Translations under genes and position numbers: made by a program
Part shown: piece after piece, positions 47,836-56,518 of the stretch
How positions within the stretch are numbered: the stretch's first letter is position 1
Layout of the letters: every line of letters begins with the position of its first letter
Notes under the pieces: model-generated
The model's input: only the letters and a program-made list of their open reading frames with translations
What the model was told of the DNA's origin: nothing
Database searches by the model: none
Source: Paenibacillus kobensis NBRC 15729
GTDB taxonomy: Bacteria; Bacillota; Bacilli; Paenibacillales; Paenibacillaceae
Length of the DNA stretch: 64,000 nt
Assembly: GCF_004000825.1 (NCBI RefSeq)
Contig: NZ_BILZ01000002.1
Coordinates: 186,001-250,000 of the forward strand
Direction: 5' to 3'

Positions 47836-49134
47836 TTAAGCGTTAACCGCTTCTTTGCTGTTCTCGAGAAGGAATTTGATCGTTTGGCGAAGCGCCAGAT
47901 CTTCTTTCAGGTTCTCAATGTTGCCGTTGCGAGTGAAGATGTCGCGAAGTTCGTCTGCAGGACGGTTGTACGCCTTAGCCAAGTTCTCGAATTCTTCGCT
48001 CAGCACTTCTTCGCTAACTTCGATGCTTTCAGCCTTCGCAATCGCTTCAAGCACGAGGTTGTTGCGAACACGTTTCTCTGCGTCGCCTTTCATTTGGCTG
48101 CGCAGTGCTGCTTCGTTCTGGCCGGAGAATTGGTAGTACAGCTCAAGGTTCATGCCTTGCATACGCAGGCGGTTTTCGAAATCCTTCAGCATGTAGTCCG
48201 TTTCCGTTACAACCATTGCTTCTGGAATTACAACTTCTGCTGCTTCAGCTGCTTTCTCAACGACAGCCGTCTCGCGAGCGCCTTCAGCTTCTTTTGCTTT
48301 GCGCTCTTGCAGCTTGCCTTCGAGATCTTGCTTGAACTCAGCAAGCGTATCGAACTCGCTTACGTCTTTGGCGAACTCGTCGTCAAGCGCAGGCAGGTTT
48401 TTACGTTTGATTTCGTGCAGCTTCACTTTGAACACAGCTGCTTTGCCAGCCAGGTTGTCCGCATGGTAGCTCTCTGGGAACGTAACTTCTACGTCCTTGA
48501 AGTCGCCCGTGCCCATGCCGATCACTTGATCTTCGAAGCCTGGGATGAACGAACCGGAACCGATTTCGAGCGAGTAACGCTCGGATTTGCCGCCGTCGAA
48601 TGCTACGCCGTCAACATAACCGTCGAAGTCGATTACAGCGATGTCGCCGTTAACAACCGTACCTTCGTCGATTACGCTCAGTTCAGCGTGGCGTTGTTGC
48701 AGACGCTCAAGCTCTTCGTTGATCTCTTCTTCCGTTACAGCCGCTACAGCTGCTGGAACTTCGAGACCTTTGTAGTCGCCGAGTTTCACTTCTGGTTTAA
48801 CCGTTACTTTCGCCGTAAATTTGAACGTTTCGCCTTTCGCGAATTGTTGCACGTCGATTTCTGGACGGTCAACAGGCAGAATGCCCGTCTCGTTCACTGC
48901 AGCCGTGTACACATCCGGAAGGATGATGTCGATTGCGTCTTGATACAACGATTCGATGCCGAAACGTTTCTCGAACATTGCGCGTGGTACTTTACCTTTG
49001 CGGAAGCCTGGTACATTTACTTTCTGTACGACTTTCTTGAATGCTTTATCAAGCGCTTCCGTAACTTGCTCCGCTTCAACCTCTACGCTGAGCGAAACGA
49101 GATTAGTGTCTATTTGTTCCCAAGTTGCTTTCAT
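47836..49134 (-). CDS. tig: Trigger factor
   Basis: 432 residues. The N-terminal ribosome-binding domain holds the signature GFRKGKVPRAMFEKRFG; the middle is the FKBP-type PPIase domain (INGD-type VVNGDIAVIDFDGYVDG), and the C-terminal part is helical. It is a ribosome-associated folding chaperone. Start at 49134 (MKATWEQIDTN) lies after a GAGGGGA site. Confidence 0.97.
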   Translation of the reverse strand: MKATWEQIDTNLVSLSVEVEAEQVTEALDKAFKKVVQKVNVPGFRKGKVPRAMFEKRFGIESLYQDAIDIILPDVYTAAVNETGILPVDRPEIDVQQFAKGETFKFTAKVTVKPEVKLGDYKGLEVPAAVAAVTEEEINEELERLQQRHAELSVIDEGTVVNGDIAVIDFDGYVDGVAFDGGKSERYSLEIGSGSFIPGFEDQVIGMGTGDFKDVEVTFPESYHADNLAGKAAVFKVKLHEIKRKNLPALDDEFAKDVSEFDTLAEFKQDLEGKLQERKAKEAEGARETAVVEKAAEAAEVVIPEAMVVTETDYMLKDFENRLRMQGMNLELYYQFSGQNEAALRSQMKGDAEKRVRNNLVLEAIAKAESIEVSEEVLSEEFENLAKAYNRPADELRDIFTRNGNIENLKEDLALRQTIKFLLENSKEAVNA

Positions 49135-49225
49135 GGTTTGCTGTCCCCTCCAACAATTACGCATACGAATGCGAAAATCTCACGTTTAATAAACCATTAT
49201 ATTATAAACAACATCCCGCTATTTA

Positions 49226-50173
49226 TCAAGACTCGGGACCGCCGCCCGGTTGTCCGTAAGCGGCAGCTTGCCTCAGAGACCTGCAAGCTTGCTCATACCG
49301 AAAGCGGAGCGGTTCCGATATGCCATATGTATCGCGGACCGCATCGTCGTCCGCCGTGCCGTATACGGTCAGCATCAGCATGACATGAAGCGCTGCCGCC
49401 CAGCAATCAATGCTATGTTCGCTGCCTTCCTGCATCCACTCGAACGCAGATGTTCCGTATAGATATTGAAGCAAATCTTTCCATAATTCCTGGGCAAAAT
49501 GCGGCAGCGTCGGGTCAAGCGATTCCACTGCGCCTTCTACGCGTTCCAAAGCGAGCACAGCCGGTTCCGGGAAATCATCCCAAGACAGCGGCGTCATCTC
49601 GATATCCAGCGTCACCGTCTCATCGAGTCTCAACAGCGTCACCGTGCCGGCAGTCCCCCGTCTTCGCAGACATTGCAGCGCTTTGAACTGGACAGCCGGA
49701 TGCTGCGGTCCCCGCTCGAGCCAGTTCTTGATCACTTCATCCACCGCCGGATCGTCCAGATGGACAGCCCGCTCCAGAGCCAGCATCTGCTGATCCGCCA
49801 TAGGATGATGTTCAATAATATAGAGCACTTGCTTCACGTACGCTTCGTCCTGCACGCTGGGCTTCAGCGCGAGCCGGCGGAATTCTTCTTCGTCCTCTTC
49901 AGCACTCGGAATCTCTGCCGCCCATGAATCATCAGGAAAAGCCATCTCCAGCCACGCGAGCAAATTGCTCCATTCTTCGTAGTGGCGTTCATCCTCGCCC
50001 CTGCATTGAAGCAGAAAGCGGATTAATTCCTTGGCTTCGCTGAACTGCTCGGCTTCGAGCATGCGTGTCAATTGAATCTGATAATGGTCCAGCATATTCG
50101 GGAACAGGTAGACGTTATCTCGATTGCCTTCCCGAGGTTCGTTCGTATTTGTAATGGTAGCACCGCCTTGCAT
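49226..50173 (-). CDS. YsoA-like tetratricopeptide/HEAT-type protein
   Basis: 315 residues, soluble and acidic, built of helical repeats. It starts with DNVYLFPNMLDHYQIQLTRMLEAEQFSEAKELI-type helices, then a repeat stretch (about 150-230) and a C-terminal helical segment. B. subtilis ysoA, a TPR protein of unknown role, also lies just before tig, so orthology is inferred from order and architecture. The start codon is uncertain: no good ribosome-binding site precedes the first ATG. Confidence 0.7.
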   Translation of the reverse strand: MQGGATITNTNEPREGNRDNVYLFPNMLDHYQIQLTRMLEAEQFSEAKELIRFLLQCRGEDERHYEEWSNLLAWLEMAFPDDSWAAEIPSAEEDEEEFRRLALKPSVQDEAYVKQVLYIIEHHPMADQQMLALERAVHLDDPAVDEVIKNWLERGPQHPAVQFKALQCLRRRGTAGTVTLLRLDETVTLDIEMTPLSWDDFPEPAVLALERVEGAVESLDPTLPHFAQELWKDLLQYLYGTSAFEWMQEGSEHSIDCWAAALHVMLMLTVYGTADDDAVRDTYGISEPLRFRYEQACRSLRQAAAYGQPGGGPES

Positions 50174-50356
50174 TGGCAGAATCGAACATACGCTCCGCCA
50201 AACTTTGGTTCATTATACCATGCCAAGCGATGAAAAACACGAAAGCCGTTTGCTTATAATCTTTTAACTCACTATTGCAGTTTTATCCGGTTTCGAGCCA
50301 TTTTAAACGAGCGGAACAGGCACAAATATATTTTTCGTAAAACGCCATAATTTTCA

Positions 50357-50385
50357 TTGCGCGTTCGCAATTCATATGCTATTAT
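50357..50385 (+). promoter_or_regulatory. Promoter of the tRNA-Arg gene
   Basis: -35 TTGCGC (50357-50362), 17-bp spacer, -10 TATTAT (50380-50385) with an upstream TG. The tRNA starts 12 nt after the -10. Confidence 0.65.
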
Positions 50386-50396
50386 GAAAATCTCGC

Positions 50397-50473
<77 letters not shown>

Positions 50474-50509
50474 TTTCATTACTTAAAGCTCTAATGAATA
50501 CAAAATCAC

Positions 50510-50556
50510 AACCTCCTTCAACGGATACTCCGTCGAGGAGGTTTTTTATTTTTATA
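50510..50556 (+). terminator. Terminator after tRNA-Arg
   Basis: Stem AACCTCCT...AGGAGGTT with an inner ACGGA/TCCGT pairing, followed by TTTTTTATTTTT on the plus strand. Confidence 0.9.
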
Positions 50557-50880
50557 AGCTCAATGCCAGATAAAGCAGGCGGTGTTCAATTCCTAATGGT
50601 GTCTCGGAGGCTCCGATTTACTCTGGACATTGCGGGAAGGGCAAATGCCAGCACGGACGAATCGTAGCGACCTTATATTACGAAAAAAGACGCTATCGAC
50701 AATCTCAACGAATCCTGGGAGCCTTATTAGGCCGACATTCGCCTGTTTTGCAGCTCATTCGGACAAATAGCGTCTGCTCGATTCGTTAGAATTCGAAACA
50801 GGCTCATTTGGTTCAAATAAGGCTTCTACGGTTCGTTAGAGCATACGTTGGTTGGTACGAGCACCTTGATTCGTTAGAGC
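50557..50880. repeat. Intergenic stretch with TTCGTTAGA boxes, possible dispersed repeat
   Basis: About 320 bp without a gene. TTCGTTAGA occurs three times (50782-50790, 50832-50840, 50870-50878), and a partial inverted copy (CTCAACGAATC) lies near 50710. The spaced boxes sit in otherwise unremarkable sequence such as ATAGCGTCTGCTCG. I recall similar boxes as dispersed intergenic repeats in Paenibacillus genomes, but cannot confirm this here. The last box overlaps the stop codon of the Nudix gene. Confidence 0.5.
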
Positions 50881-51299
50881 TTACTCACCAGCAACTGCTC
50901 GACGAATGGCGTAACCGGCAAATCCGGCAGCTCCTCCAACGCGATCCATTGCGCTCCAAGCGAATCCTGCTCGTCGCCATCCGCTTTCAAGTCGAACGTC
51001 TCGCTAAGCAAAGTCACATCATAAATGATTCCGATATGATGCAGTTCTTCGAGCTCCCCCTTAAAAGGATGAATAAGCGTATAAGAGAGTGCCGACCGGA
51101 TCGTCCCCCTCAACTCCACAATGCCCGTCTCTTCCTCGAACTCTCGAATCAGCGTATCATAAGGTTCCTCGCCGAATTCGATCGTGCCTCCGGGCAAATC
51201 CCATTTGCCGGTATGCGGCCCCCGGCCCTTCTTAATCAGAAGAACCCGATTGTCTTTCACCAATACGCCGTAAACGCCCATATGCCTATATTGCTGCAT
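50874..51299 (-). CDS. Nudix hydrolase
   Basis: 141 residues with a complete Nudix box: GGTIEFGEEPYDTLIREFEEETGI matches GX5EX7REUXEEXGU. It removes nucleoside-diphosphate-linked groups using Mg; the substrate is not determined by the sequence. GGAGG lies 9 nt before the ATG. The stop codon falls within a TTCGTTAGA repeat, suggesting that repeat insertion may have reshaped the 3' end. Confidence 0.9.
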   Translation of the reverse strand: MQQYRHMGVYGVLVKDNRVLLIKKGRGPHTGKWDLPGGTIEFGEEPYDTLIREFEEETGIVELRGTIRSALSYTLIHPFKGELEELHHIGIIYDVTLLSETFDLKADGDEQDSLGAQWIALEELPDLPVTPFVEQLLVSKL

Positions 51300-51346
51300 C
51301 TTCTCCTGCCTCCACTTCCATGTTCCGTCACTTTACTCAGTCGCGC

Positions 51347-51484
51347 TTACATCCGGCTTGGTGCCGGCAATCCAAGCATCTGCAGCGCATCGCGAAGCGT
51401 CTCTTCGAACTTCGATGTGAGCCACACGCGCAGCCTCAACTTCTCCTCGTCCGACTTCAAGATCGGACGGCTTGCAAGTCTCAC
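51347..51484 (-). pseudogene. C-terminal remnant resembling arginyl-tRNA synthetase
   Basis: A 45-codon frame read on the minus strand, ending LRDALQMLGLPAPSRM and stop. The order (charged helix, L..AL.LLG..AP.RM at the very end) matches the DALR anticodon-binding C-terminus of ArgS. Only this end is present: upstream the frame is interrupted by a stop about 40 nt further on, no ribosome-binding site precedes the GTG and no catalytic domain follows. Most likely a gene fragment left by recombination; a short DALR-like gene cannot be ruled out. Confidence 0.5.
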
Positions 51485-51593
51485 CAAAAAATCGCCGATG
51501 CACGAATTGCGAAGGCCTTGACCTTCTCGTTACGTCAACTTTTATGATGATGAAGCATCAATCAAACAGAAGCAACTAAAGGAGGATTTATCA

Positions 51594-52280
51594 ATGCCGG
51601 ATCACGATCAAATCTACAGCAGCGAAGCTGCCGCCTATCATCAGATGATCGCACGCCAACCTTCCCTCGAGCCGTATATCCGGGAAATTCGGCCAATCGA
51701 CGGGTTGGATATCGTCGACCTCGGTGCAGGAACGGGCAGATTTGCCGTCATGTTGGCTCCTCGAGCGAAAAGCCTGACAGCTCTGGACGCTTCCGCGGCC
51801 ATGCTGGACATTACGGCACAGCGTCTGACAGGCGCCGGATTGACGAATTGGACGACGAAGACAGCGGACAACCGCTCGCTTCCGCTAGCAGACAGCAGTG
51901 CCGATCTTATCGTCGCTGGCTGGACAGTGTGCTATGTGGCGGAAAGCGGCAAGCCCGATTGGGAGAACAATCTGGCAGCCGTCATCGCTGAGATGAAACG
52001 GGTGCTGCGGCCAGGCGGAACGATCATCCTATTCGAGACGATGGGAACGGGGACGGAAACGCCGGACCCGCCGCATTTTCTAAAGGAATATTACAAGTCG
52101 CTCGTAGAGCAATACGGCTTCTCTCACCGCTGGATTCGGACCGACTATCAATTCGGCAGCCTGGCGGAAGCAAAGGAAACGGCCTCCTTCTTCTTCTCCG
52201 ACGAGCTCGCGAACCGTGTTGAGACAAACAACTGGGTGAGTCTGCCGGAATGCGCAGGAATCTGGTGGCTGCACGTGTAA
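51594..52280 (+). CDS. Class I SAM-dependent methyltransferase
   Basis: 228 residues. Motif I is IVDLGAGTGRFAVML, motif II LTALDASAAML, and the post-motif VLRPGGTIILFETMG follows, all of the Methyltransf_11/UbiE-like type. The acceptor is unknown. GGAGG precedes the ATG. A TTGACC...TATGAT pair with a 19-bp spacer upstream could be its promoter. It is one of three plus-strand genes in the window. Confidence 0.88.
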   Translation: MPDHDQIYSSEAAAYHQMIARQPSLEPYIREIRPIDGLDIVDLGAGTGRFAVMLAPRAKSLTALDASAAMLDITAQRLTGAGLTNWTTKTADNRSLPLADSSADLIVAGWTVCYVAESGKPDWENNLAAVIAEMKRVLRPGGTIILFETMGTGTETPDPPHFLKEYYKSLVEQYGFSHRWIRTDYQFGSLAEAKETASFFFSDELANRVETNNWVSLPECAGIWWLHV

Positions 52281-52321
52281 CAAGCTGTCTGATGAATATA
52301 AATGAATATAAATTGCTCGAT

Positions 52322-52368
52322 CTGCAACATAACCCCCGCCTCATTGCGAGGAGGGGGTTATGTTGCAG
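52322..52368. terminator. Symmetrical hairpin between convergent genes
   Basis: A perfect 16-bp inverted repeat (52322-52337 with 52353-52368), with further CCTC/GAGG pairing in the loop. It lies between two convergent genes and abuts the stop codon of the membrane protein gene. Neither side has a good T-run, so it is probably a weak bidirectional terminator. Confidence 0.65.
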
Positions 52369-52752
52369 CTATAATGTTTCTCGAATATGAGGCATAATTT
52401 CATTCAGTAACATGATTGCTTCATGAAGTACTTGGATGTCCGCGCCGTCATTATATTGTTTAATCAGTTCAGCAATGTAGAGCATTTCATTCGCTGTGCC
52501 GTAATCCGGAGCATAAGCCGCTGCATCGGTGAATGGCTTCGGGTCCAATTCAAGTTCGGCGTTCATAATCTCTTGCGGCGCCAACGAATCGGCTTCACGC
52601 ACAAACCGGTTAAGATGTTCGCTCACTTCAGTAAATCGTGTTAACCCTGAATCATTCGTCGCTTTATTAATCCACGTAACACCAAACAGCACACTAATTA
52701 CGAAAGCCATTAAAACAACAGCGATAATATCGCTCTTCGCGTCTTTACTCAT
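52369..52752 (-). CDS. Small bitopic membrane protein of unknown function
   Basis: 127 residues with one N-terminal membrane helix (about 9-28, IIAVVLMAFVISVLFGV) and a mostly helical, acidic outer domain. No recognisable family. Start at 52752 (MSKDAKSD) has GGGGGA 6 nt upstream; in-frame starts 10 and 20 codons earlier are possible. Confidence 0.65.
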   Translation of the reverse strand: MSKDAKSDIIAVVLMAFVISVLFGVTWINKATNDSGLTRFTEVSEHLNRFVREADSLAPQEIMNAELELDPKPFTDAAAYAPDYGTANEMLYIAELIKQYNDGADIQVLHEAIMLLNEIMPHIRETL

Positions 52753-52867
52753 CCATGATCCCCCGAACGGTTTCTCAGACATTACTATACTAAATTTTCC
52801 ACCCCACCTCAATCATCGTATGAACCGGCACCTTCCCGGATATCGTATTACTCCCAATCCACATCGC

Positions 52868-52914
52868 TAAAAAAGAAGCTTCCGAGGCAGTCTGACGAAC
52901 AGCCTGGAAACTTC
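52868..52914 (-). terminator. Terminator of the purine degradation operon
   Basis: Stem GAAG.TTCC.AGGC pairs with GCCT.GGAA.CTTC (52875-52888 with 52902-52914); T6 follows on the minus strand. It ends the transcript from xdhC. Confidence 0.88.
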
Positions 52915-52933
52915 TATCACTACTCTGTTCATC

Positions 52934-54169
52934 TTAATACGCCAACTTATACAGCAGTTCCATCAGCACCTCTGTACCGGCCGCCATGTCAGCGGGATCC
53001 GTATGCTCCAAGGGCGAATGGCTGATGCCAGCGCGGCTCGGGACGAACAGCATCGCTGCCGGGCATACTGCGCTCATGATCTGTGCGTCATGGCCGGCTC
53101 CGCTGTGCAGCGGATGACAGCCGATCTGCTTGCGCAAGCAGATCGCTTCCAGTTCCGCCAACAGCTGCCGGTCCATCGGAACCGGCTCGGCATGCATCCA
53201 TTGCCGGTGAGACAGTCTCAGCGACCTGGATGCGGCAATACCGTAGAACAATTCAACAATATGCCGGGAGAGCGACTCCAGCGCCGCGGCATCCGGATGC
53301 CGCAAATCGACCGTGAACAAGACGCTGCCCGCGATAACATTGGAAACATTCGGCGCAACTTCGAGTTTGCCTACCGTCGCAACGAACGGATCGCCCGCTG
53401 CGACCGCCTCCCGCTCCAAGGCTAACGTCATCTCCGCCGTACCGGCCAAAGCATCCCGCCGCCAGCCCATCCGGGTCGTCCCGGCATGGTTCGTCTCGCC
53501 GCACACCTCGAACGTCAGCCGAACTTGCCCGACGATGCCCTGCACGATGCCGACAGGCAAGCCAAGCTTCTCCAGCACCATTCCTTGCTCAATATGAAGC
53601 TCAATATAGGCATGCAGATCGCTGCGCTTACATGGACGGTGAGTGTCCGGACCGAAGCCGGCTGCCGCCATCGCTTCCGCCAGACTGACGCCCTCGTCGT
53701 CCGCCACATCGGGAATCCGGCTCATGCTCCAGCGCCCCGTCATATTGCCGGATCCCCAGAACGTCACCGGAAACCGGCTTCCCTCCTCTTCGCACAGCGA
53801 CACGACCTCCAGCGTTCGCTTCGGCTTGCCGAACTGCTCATGCAGCCGCTGCAGAGCAGTCATTCCTGCCGCAATACCGAGCGCACCGTCATATAAGCCG
53901 CCGCTGCGGACTGTATCAACATGAGAGCCGGTCAGGACGGTCTCATCAGGCCGCTCCGTGCCTTCCAACCTTCCGAACAGATTCCCGGCATCATCAAAGT
54001 AGGGAGCAAGACCGGCATCCTTCATCCGTTCGAACAACGCATGCTGCGCTTTCATCCATGCCGGGGTATACAGCAAACGGGTAACGCCGCCTTCCCGGTC
54101 GGCGCCGTAATGGGCCAGCCACTCCATTAAATTGTGCAGCTGCCGCTCCAGGCTCAACAGCGGTTTCAT
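52934..54169 (-). CDS. allC: Allantoate amidohydrolase (AllC/HyuC family)
   Basis: 411 residues of the M20/HyuC family. Metal motifs are TGSHVDTVRSGGLYDGALG, CEEEGSRFP, YIELHIEQG and HSGAGHDA; GETNHAGTTRMGWRRDA is the dimer-lid segment. It removes ammonia and CO2 from allantoate (pucF in B. subtilis). N-carbamoyl-amino-acid hydrolases share the fold; the operon context decides for allantoate. GGAGGAG precedes the ATG. Confidence 0.9.
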   Translation of the reverse strand: MKPLLSLERQLHNLMEWLAHYGADREGGVTRLLYTPAWMKAQHALFERMKDAGLAPYFDDAGNLFGRLEGTERPDETVLTGSHVDTVRSGGLYDGALGIAAGMTALQRLHEQFGKPKRTLEVVSLCEEEGSRFPVTFWGSGNMTGRWSMSRIPDVADDEGVSLAEAMAAAGFGPDTHRPCKRSDLHAYIELHIEQGMVLEKLGLPVGIVQGIVGQVRLTFEVCGETNHAGTTRMGWRRDALAGTAEMTLALEREAVAAGDPFVATVGKLEVAPNVSNVIAGSVLFTVDLRHPDAAALESLSRHIVELFYGIAASRSLRLSHRQWMHAEPVPMDRQLLAELEAICLRKQIGCHPLHSGAGHDAQIMSAVCPAAMLFVPSRAGISHSPLEHTDPADMAAGTEVLMELLYKLAY

Positions 54170-54185
54170 CCGTCATCTCCTCCCG

Positions 54186-54545
54186 TCAGCTGCCGCGGTA
54201 TGTGCTGTAACCTCCCGGTGCGATCAATAGCGGAATATGGTAATGCTGGCTCTCGTCCGCGACACGGAAGCGGATGGCAACCATTTCGAACGGCGTGAAC
54301 GAGGTCTGCCCGCCATCTCCGCAGCCATAATAGCTGCCAACCTCAAATTGCAGTTCGTAATCCCCCCGTTCCAATTCGCCCCCTGACAACAGCGGTTCAT
54401 CCGCCCTGCCGTCCTTATTCAGAACAGCCGAGGACAGCTGACGTCTAGCGTCGCCTTCAATTCGCCACAACCCGACCGCCATCCCTTCGGCAGGCTTAGC
54501 GCGCTGCAGATCCAATGCGTGCGTCGTAATTCGGCCGGTACTCAT
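54186..54545 (-). CDS. hiuH: 5-Hydroxyisourate hydrolase
   Basis: 119 residues of the transthyretin-like family. The family ends are visible: N-terminal ITTHALDL and C-terminal signature YRGS, with HYHIPLLIAPGGYSTY before it. It hydrolyses 5-hydroxyisourate to OHCU. The ATG (54545) lies 50 bp inside the uricase gene in another frame; AAGGAG is 8 nt upstream. Confidence 0.95.
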   Translation of the reverse strand: MSTGRITTHALDLQRAKPAEGMAVGLWRIEGDARRQLSSAVLNKDGRADEPLLSGGELERGDYELQFEVGSYYGCGDGGQTSFTPFEMVAIRFRVADESQHYHIPLLIAPGGYSTYRGS

Positions 54546-55476
54546 CCGCATCGCTCCTTGTCAGCGTATATCGCTGGAATCCGTACGGCGGCCGCGGCTC
54601 CGTGTAGACAGCTCCTTCGCCGGCCGCAACTTGCTCGACGACCGTCTCCCACGTCCGGTTATTCGATTCGAACGAGACCGCTGCAAGCTGCGGAAACCTA
54701 GCCATGATCCTCATGCCGATCAGATGGAGCAGATGCTGAATGGAAGGAGACGCCACTTCATGAAATACGGTCTGCGCAATATCGCCGATCTGCTCTGCCG
54801 GAACATAGCGCGACATATCGCCGCCTATGGCGTCGTCCACATCGCCGTAGGTCCAGGCAAGATTCAAATAAATAAAAAGCGGACGGTCGCTCGTCTCCGG
54901 CAATGTCGTGTATTCATCCCGAATAAAGCCGTTAAACGAACTGCCTTTCACTTTGATGAGCTGCACGCCCGATAACCCTCCCGACAATGCGGTTACGATC
55001 GGCCCCGACGGCGTTCGCTTCATCCGAATGCTCGCCGTCGTCTGTTCGTTACGGGACCGCCGAAAGACAAACTGGCTGCGCGCGACTCCGCCCTCGATTC
55101 CGACCGCTGCCGGATCGAACGGCACCCGCTGAGCGCCAAGCTCGACCTCGTCCACATGGCCGTACCGGTTCATGAACCTTGCCGCCATCACATAGAGGAA
55201 CGATTCTATCGTACTGCCCTCGAAGTCGGCCGTATGACGCAAAATAAAATTTTTCATCGAATCGGTCGCGACAACCAGCGAATTGTCCCCATCCGTGAAG
55301 GACGTCCGGAAAGCTTCTCCTCCAAGCGCAACCTGAACGTTCCAAGCAAAAATGACGTTGTCGTCGCCTTCATAACCCGACTCCGGGATCGGCGTTACTC
55401 CCCGCAGCGGCGTCGCATAGGTCCGGTAGACGAATACGTCGCCTTTGCCATACATCAATCCACGGTCCGCAAACAT
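54496..55476 (-). CDS. pucL: Urate oxidase (uricase)
   Basis: 326 residues, two T-fold domains. The conserved TDSMKNFILRHT carries the catalytic region, with FNGFIRDEYTTLPET further on. It oxidises urate to 5-hydroxyisourate without a cofactor. B. subtilis PucL carries an N-terminal OHCU decarboxylase domain; here the protein starts at the uricase fold itself. AGGGAG is upstream of the ATG. Confidence 0.95.
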   Translation of the reverse strand: MFADRGLMYGKGDVFVYRTYATPLRGVTPIPESGYEGDDNVIFAWNVQVALGGEAFRTSFTDGDNSLVVATDSMKNFILRHTADFEGSTIESFLYVMAARFMNRYGHVDEVELGAQRVPFDPAAVGIEGGVARSQFVFRRSRNEQTTASIRMKRTPSGPIVTALSGGLSGVQLIKVKGSSFNGFIRDEYTTLPETSDRPLFIYLNLAWTYGDVDDAIGGDMSRYVPAEQIGDIAQTVFHEVASPSIQHLLHLIGMRIMARFPQLAAVSFESNNRTWETVVEQVAAGEGAVYTEPRPPYGFQRYTLTRSDADEYRPNYDARIGSAAR

Positions 55477-55525
55477 GCGGCATCACTCCCTAACTATTCG
55501 TAATGGCCGGCGATTCCGCTCTGCG

Positions 55526-56500
55526 CTAAGCCGTGCCGATCGTCACGCCTCGTTCTCTGAGCATCCGGCGGTATGCCATGCTGAGCCGGTCGCATCTTAG
55601 ATGAAGCTCCGCCTGCAAGTCGAGCGGCAGCAGCTCCGGCCGCTGCGCTTCGACGATTCTTTTGTCCTGCTCCAGCAGCCGGCTCTGAAAGTCGATAAAC
55701 ACCTCATCCGGCACGTCCGCCGCATAATTGCGGTACTGCAGCATGAACGCCGAGCAGGTCGTTTCCGTTTCCGGCAGAACGACTAGAAATAGATGAAACC
55801 GTTCCTCCGTCTCCGCCGGCTGTTTGAACAGCTTCACGCACAACGGGCTGAATATTTCGTAAATATACCGATTATGCACCCCGATGCCTCGCCCGTCCGG
55901 GTCGGGCTGATAGACGATGATCTCATCGGTGCGCAAACATTCTCCGGCGGCATGCACGGCATAATCATTGATTTCGGCATGTGCCGGATCGCCAAGCAGC
56001 CCTTCATGCACGAACATGAGATGCGAAATATCGAGAAAATTCTCGATCACGCGAGGTGCTGCCGCTTTGACTGGATAAGGGCCCATTCGAATGGACAAAT
56101 ACGTGTCATCGATCCGGCCGGCGATAGGCGGCAGAAGCGTCCTAGGATCGAAAAGACAAACCCATATTAATCCGTACAGTTCCGTGCAAGCGTACGTTTC
56201 GGTTCTCGCCTTAGGCGGTATGGTCTGACCTGCCGGCAGTGCCGGAATACAGACACACCGGCCTTCGCCATCGTACCGCCAGCCATGATAGGCGCAGACG
56301 AGTTCGCCTTCCCGTACCGTTCCAAGCGATAAAGGCACTCCGCGGTGAATGCAAAGGTCGCGAAGCGCCCGAACGCCTTCGGACGAACGGAACAATACGA
56401 CCGATTCGCCCAACACCGTCACAGAAACCGGCTTCTCTGCAACTTGTTCGGACCGTGCAGCCGGATGCCATTCATCGCGAAGCGCGGGATCGAATCTCAT
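55526..56500 (-). CDS. Rieske non-heme iron oxygenase, alpha subunit type
   Basis: 324 residues. The 2Fe-2S ligands are C50-x-H52 and C69-x2-H72 (CIHRGVPL, CAYHGWRY). The catalytic iron is bound by H160 and H165 in NFLDISHLMFVHEG, with D157 bridging the centres and D279 (LLEQDKRIVEAQ) as third ligand. It adds oxygen using an external reductase, which is not in the window. Known purine-related Rieske enzymes are Klebsiella HpxD (hypoxanthine) and the Pseudomonas methylxanthine demethylases, so a purine substrate is likely, but which one is open. ATG at 56500 is preferred over GTG 3 codons upstream. Confidence 0.88.
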   Translation of the reverse strand: MRFDPALRDEWHPAARSEQVAEKPVSVTVLGESVVLFRSSEGVRALRDLCIHRGVPLSLGTVREGELVCAYHGWRYDGEGRCVCIPALPAGQTIPPKARTETYACTELYGLIWVCLFDPRTLLPPIAGRIDDTYLSIRMGPYPVKAAAPRVIENFLDISHLMFVHEGLLGDPAHAEINDYAVHAAGECLRTDEIIVYQPDPDGRGIGVHNRYIYEIFSPLCVKLFKQPAETEERFHLFLVVLPETETTCSAFMLQYRNYAADVPDEVFIDFQSRLLEQDKRIVEAQRPELLPLDLQAELHLRCDRLSMAYRRMLRERGVTIGTA

Positions 56501-56518
56501 GCCCTTCACCCTTCCGCT

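Noticed and set aside
47785-49383. A 532-codon open frame on the plus strand antisense to tig
   Set aside because: It mirrors the trigger factor codon pattern, has no ribosome-binding site and no recognisable domain; a by-product of codon bias.
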